Assembly: GCA_913057765.1 (NCBI GenBank)
Contig: CAJXPH010000033.1
Location: forward strand, 1 to 16,570
DNA from: an uncultured Campylobacteraceae bacterium
GTDB lineage: Bacteria; Campylobacterota; Campylobacteria; Campylobacterales; Arcobacteraceae
DNA length: 16,570 nucleotides
Direction: 5' to 3'
Shown: positions 14,390 through 16,570 of the stretch, piece by piece
Layout: the number at the start of each line of letters is the position of its first letter
Numbering within the stretch: the stretch's first letter is position 1
Made by a program: the position numbers and the translations under genes
The notes under the pieces: model-generated
Told to the model about the DNA's origin: nothing
What the model saw: only the letters and a program-made list of their open reading frames with translations
Databases searched by the model: none

Positions 14390-15931
14390 TTAGTAGTTTA
14401 TAGCTACTTTGTAGTTTGGATCATCTTCCTCATATGTACAAAATGGTCCAGCATCTTTAAGAATTTTTTTACAATCTGAACTTAAGTGTCTAATTGTAAG
14501 TTTCTTCCCAGCTTCTTTATATTTTTTAGTTATTGCATCAATTGCTTCCACCCCTGAAATATCCATTACTCTAGCATCTTTAAAGTCTAAAATAACACTT
14601 TCTGGATCATGTTTTATATCGAAGTTGTCATTGAACGCTGTTACGCTTCCAAAGAATAATGGTCCATCAAAGTCATATATTTTTGTTCCATCATCTTCTC
14701 TATGTGTTCTAGCTGTTACTTTTGCATGTTTCCAAGCAAAGACTAATGCAGAAATAATAACACCTGAAATTACAGCAATTGCTAAATCTGCAACAATAGT
14801 AATCCCAGTTACCGTAACAAGTACAAAGGCATCACTCTTAGGCATTTTAGTAATTCTTCCAAAAGAACTCCACTCAAACGTACCAATAGCAACCATGAAC
14901 ATAATACCAACTAAGATTGCAACGGGGATAATATTTAATAAATCAGTAAGAGTTGCTACTAATAAAATTAATCCTATTGAAGCCACAATCCCTGAAAGTC
15001 TTCCTAGTCCACCTGATGTGTAGTTGATAATAGATTGTCCAATCATTGCACAACCTGGCATTGCTCCAAATAATCCACAAGTAATGTTTCCTGTCCCTTG
15101 AGCTATACATTCTTGATTTGCACTACCTCTTGTTCCACTGATTTCATCTAATACTGAAAGTGTTAAAAGTGATTCAATAACACCAACAAGAGCAACGATA
15201 ACTGCATAAGGAAGAACAAGTTTAAGTGCTTCAAAATCTAAAATTACATCAGGAATATGAAAACTTGGTAGTAAACCTTTAAACTCAGCTAAGTTTGCTA
15301 AGTCTCCAACAAGTTTTGTATCAGCACCTGTAATATAAACTCCAAGTGTGAATACAATGATTGCAATAAGTCCAGCTGGAACTGCAGATGTAAATTTTGG
15401 TAAAAAATACATTGTAGCCATTGTTCCTAGTATAATTGCATACATAATCATTCCCGATCCATCTAAGAACTTAAACTGACTAGTTGCAATTACTACAGCT
15501 AAACCATTTACAAAACCGTGTAGAGCAGGCTGAGGAACTAAACGAATAAATTTACCCATTTTAAATGCACCAATAGATATTTGTATAAGACCTGCAACAA
15601 TGGCAGTAAGTGTAATATATTGTACTATTCCAAATGAAATTGCATTACCACTTAATCCTTGCGCTTCAAGTATTGTTTTTGCTGAAATACTCACACCAAC
15701 TAATACAATTGCAACAGCTCCAGTTGCACCTGAAATCATACCAGGCTTTCCACCCATAATAGCAGTAATTAGTCCTAAAATAAATGCGGCATATAATCCA
15801 ACAATTGGACTAACTTGTGCAATAAATGAAAAAGCAATAGCTTCTGGTACTAAGGCCACTGCAACCACAAGTCCTGATAAAATATCACTTTTGGCATCTT
15901 TACCTATAAATGTATCTTTTATATTTAACAA
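14390..15931 (-). CDS. SulP family anion transporter with STAS domain
   Basis: This 513-residue inner-membrane transporter of the SulP (SLC26) family carries sulfate, bicarbonate or similar anions; sequence alone does not decide which. The N-terminal DILSGLVVAVALVPEAIAFSF (16-36) is the family signature, followed by many membrane helices up to about 400, including CGLFGAMPGCAMIGQSIINYTSGG (285-308). The cytoplasmic STAS domain occupies about 412-500, with VMDISGVEAI (455-464) at the usual phosphorylation-site loop. The start is TTG at 15931, chosen because AAAGG (15940-15944) precedes it and no ATG lies before the first transmembrane helix. It is monocistronic, with its own promoter and terminator. 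Confidence 0.93.
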   Translation of the reverse strand: MLNIKDTFIGKDAKSDILSGLVVAVALVPEAIAFSFIAQVSPIVGLYAAFILGLITAIMGGKPGMISGATGAVAIVLVGVSISAKTILEAQGLSGNAISFGIVQYITLTAIVAGLIQISIGAFKMGKFIRLVPQPALHGFVNGLAVVIATSQFKFLDGSGMIMYAIILGTMATMYFLPKFTSAVPAGLIAIIVFTLGVYITGADTKLVGDLANLAEFKGLLPSFHIPDVILDFEALKLVLPYAVIVALVGVIESLLTLSVLDEISGTRGSANQECIAQGTGNITCGLFGAMPGCAMIGQSIINYTSGGLGRLSGIVASIGLILLVATLTDLLNIIPVAILVGIMFMVAIGTFEWSSFGRITKMPKSDAFVLVTVTGITIVADLAIAVISGVIISALVFAWKHAKVTARTHREDDGTKIYDFDGPLFFGSVTAFNDNFDIKHDPESVILDFKDARVMDISGVEAIDAITKKYKEAGKKLTIRHLSSDCKKILKDAGPFCTYEEDDPNYKVAINY

Positions 15932-15958
15932 ATTAAAAACCTTTCTAATAAAGTCGCG

Positions 15959-15964
15959 ATTATA
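15959..15964 (-). promoter_or_regulatory. -10 box of the SulP gene
   Basis: The minus strand reads CGATATAATCGCGA here. TATAAT lies 27 bases before the TTG start. The 13-base core GATATAATCGCGA is identical to that of the ttcA promoter. Confidence 0.7.
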
Positions 15965-16025
15965 TCGAAGAAAGCATTAAGATAAAGTTAAGTTTAATTT
16001 ATGAGCGGTTTAATTATTTATAGTT

Positions 16026-16031
16026 TATAAT
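16026..16031 (+). promoter_or_regulatory. Possible -10 box immediately before the sensor gene
   Basis: TATAAT ends five bases before the ATG at 16037. If used, transcription would begin at or next to the start codon, giving a leaderless message. It may be chance in AT-rich sequence. Confidence 0.3.
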
Positions 16032-16036
16032 AGGTA

Positions 16037-16532
16037 ATGAAAAAAGAGTTTTATAAAAGCCTTAGTTTTAAACTTATAGTATTAAGTATAATAATTATTT
16101 TATCACTATTCACTTCTAGTTTTATGTTTAATTCTCAGATTGATAAATTAAAAACACATATTGATAAAATATATTTTGGTAATTATGTACCTGTATTAAA
16201 ATTGCATGCAATAGAAGAAGAATACAAAGACTTGATTGTATGTATGAGGACTTATAAGAAATGTAATAGGGATCCATTTTTTAGAAAAATAAAAAAAGAA
16301 TGGAATTATTATAATAACGCCTATAAAGACATAGATGAGAGAAAAGTTGTTGAATCGGTTGATAAAAATGTTAAATCGTCTTTTTCTTATAATATGAAAA
16401 TTTCTGAATATAGTAGTATCATAAATAAAATAGATTTTTTAAAAGAACATGAAAAAAAGGTTGCATATAAACAAAGAAGATCATTTTTAAAAGAGTATTC
16501 TCAAATGAAAGACTATCTATTCTATAATATGG
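16037..16532 (+). CDS. N-terminal part of a membrane sensor protein (truncated at contig end)
   Basis: An open frame of 165 codons runs from the ATG at 16037 without a stop into the adapter at 16533, so the 3' end is missing. The product begins with a short basic cytoplasmic stretch, a membrane helix (about 11-30) and then a polar, helical, presumably periplasmic region (31-165) starting FNSQIDKLKTHIDKIYFGNYVPVL, resembling four-helix-bundle sensor domains of chemoreceptors, histidine kinases or diguanylate cyclases. The second membrane helix and output domain are not in the window, so the class cannot be told. Cys69 and Cys76 lie in the sensor region. A stop codon (16031-16033) is just upstream, making this ATG the first possible. 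AGG at 16032-16034 is unusually close. The gene diverges from sulP. Confidence 0.7.
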
Positions 16533-16570
16533 CTGTCTCTTATACACATCTGACGCTGCCGACGAAGAGG
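16533..16570 (-). other. Illumina Nextera adapter (non-genomic)
   Basis: This is the reverse complement of the left-end adapter: mosaic end CTGTCTCTTATACACATCT (16533-16551), linker (16552-16565) and the first five bases of the same index complement (AGAGG). Genomic sequence ends at 16532. Confidence 0.98.

Noticed and set aside
14625..15023. Open frame on the plus strand inside the SulP gene (and a similar one at 15600-15980)
   Set aside because: Both are antisense shadows of a well-supported transporter gene; their residues show no recognisable family and no ribosome binding site.
31..16551. 19-base terminal inverted repeat at both ends of the window, as of a transposon
   Set aside because: It is the Tn5 mosaic end inside Nextera adapters, with linker and index bases attached. 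No transposase gene is present.

Overview
The window is one AT-rich assembly contig from a bacterium, most likely an Arcobacter-group member of the Campylobacterota (Epsilonproteobacteria). The basis is the very AT-rich codon use, the gene families (short PutA without a DNA-binding domain, TrxC, a predicted metalloprotease of the kind annotated in Campylobacter/Arcobacter as CJM1_0395 family) and promoters consisting of a strong TATAAT -10 without an obvious -35. The genus is an inference. Both ends are not biology: positions 1-49 and 16533-16570 are Illumina Nextera adapter sequence, in inverted orientation. The genomic part is 50-16532, and the genes at both edges are cut.

Left part (50-4069, + strand): the 3' end of a livK-like periplasmic binding protein followed by livH, livM, livG and livF, a complete branched-chain amino acid type ABC importer. 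The last three junctions are one-base TAATG stop/start overlaps. A 135-base gap with a foldable leader separates this from putA (4205-7768), a bifunctional proline dehydrogenase / P5C dehydrogenase that converts proline to glutamate. A strong terminator follows, then an 88-base hairpin element with a C-rich loop, then a membrane-anchored FMN/Fe-S glutamate synthase-like protein (7952-9688). This half reads as an amino acid uptake and catabolism block.

Middle (9689-11724): a DMT/EamA exporter, a 64-residue unknown protein on the opposite strand, and a secreted DUF1223 thioredoxin-like protein. Divergent from the latter is a two-gene + strand operon (11861-13126): a TtcA-family tRNA thiolase with a degenerate CxxC motif and a DUF523/TudS-like Fe-S protein. 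It ends in a perfect 17-bp inverted repeat shared with the convergent trxC.

Right part (13130-14297, - strand): an operon of a SprA-family HExxH protein, a 79-residue protein that looks like the two ends of a flagellar rod/hook protein with the middle removed, and trxC. Upstream lies a SulP anion transporter with a STAS domain (14390-15931, - strand), and divergent from it the start of a membrane sensor protein, truncated at the contig end.

The most interesting leads are the HExxH / mini-rod-protein pair, the two candidate structured RNAs flanking putA, and the TtcA + TudS-like pair. I see no CRISPR array, insertion sequence, tRNA, rRNA or phage gene. No gene-free stretch exceeds 300 bases; the largest (7769-7951) holds the terminator and hairpin listed.
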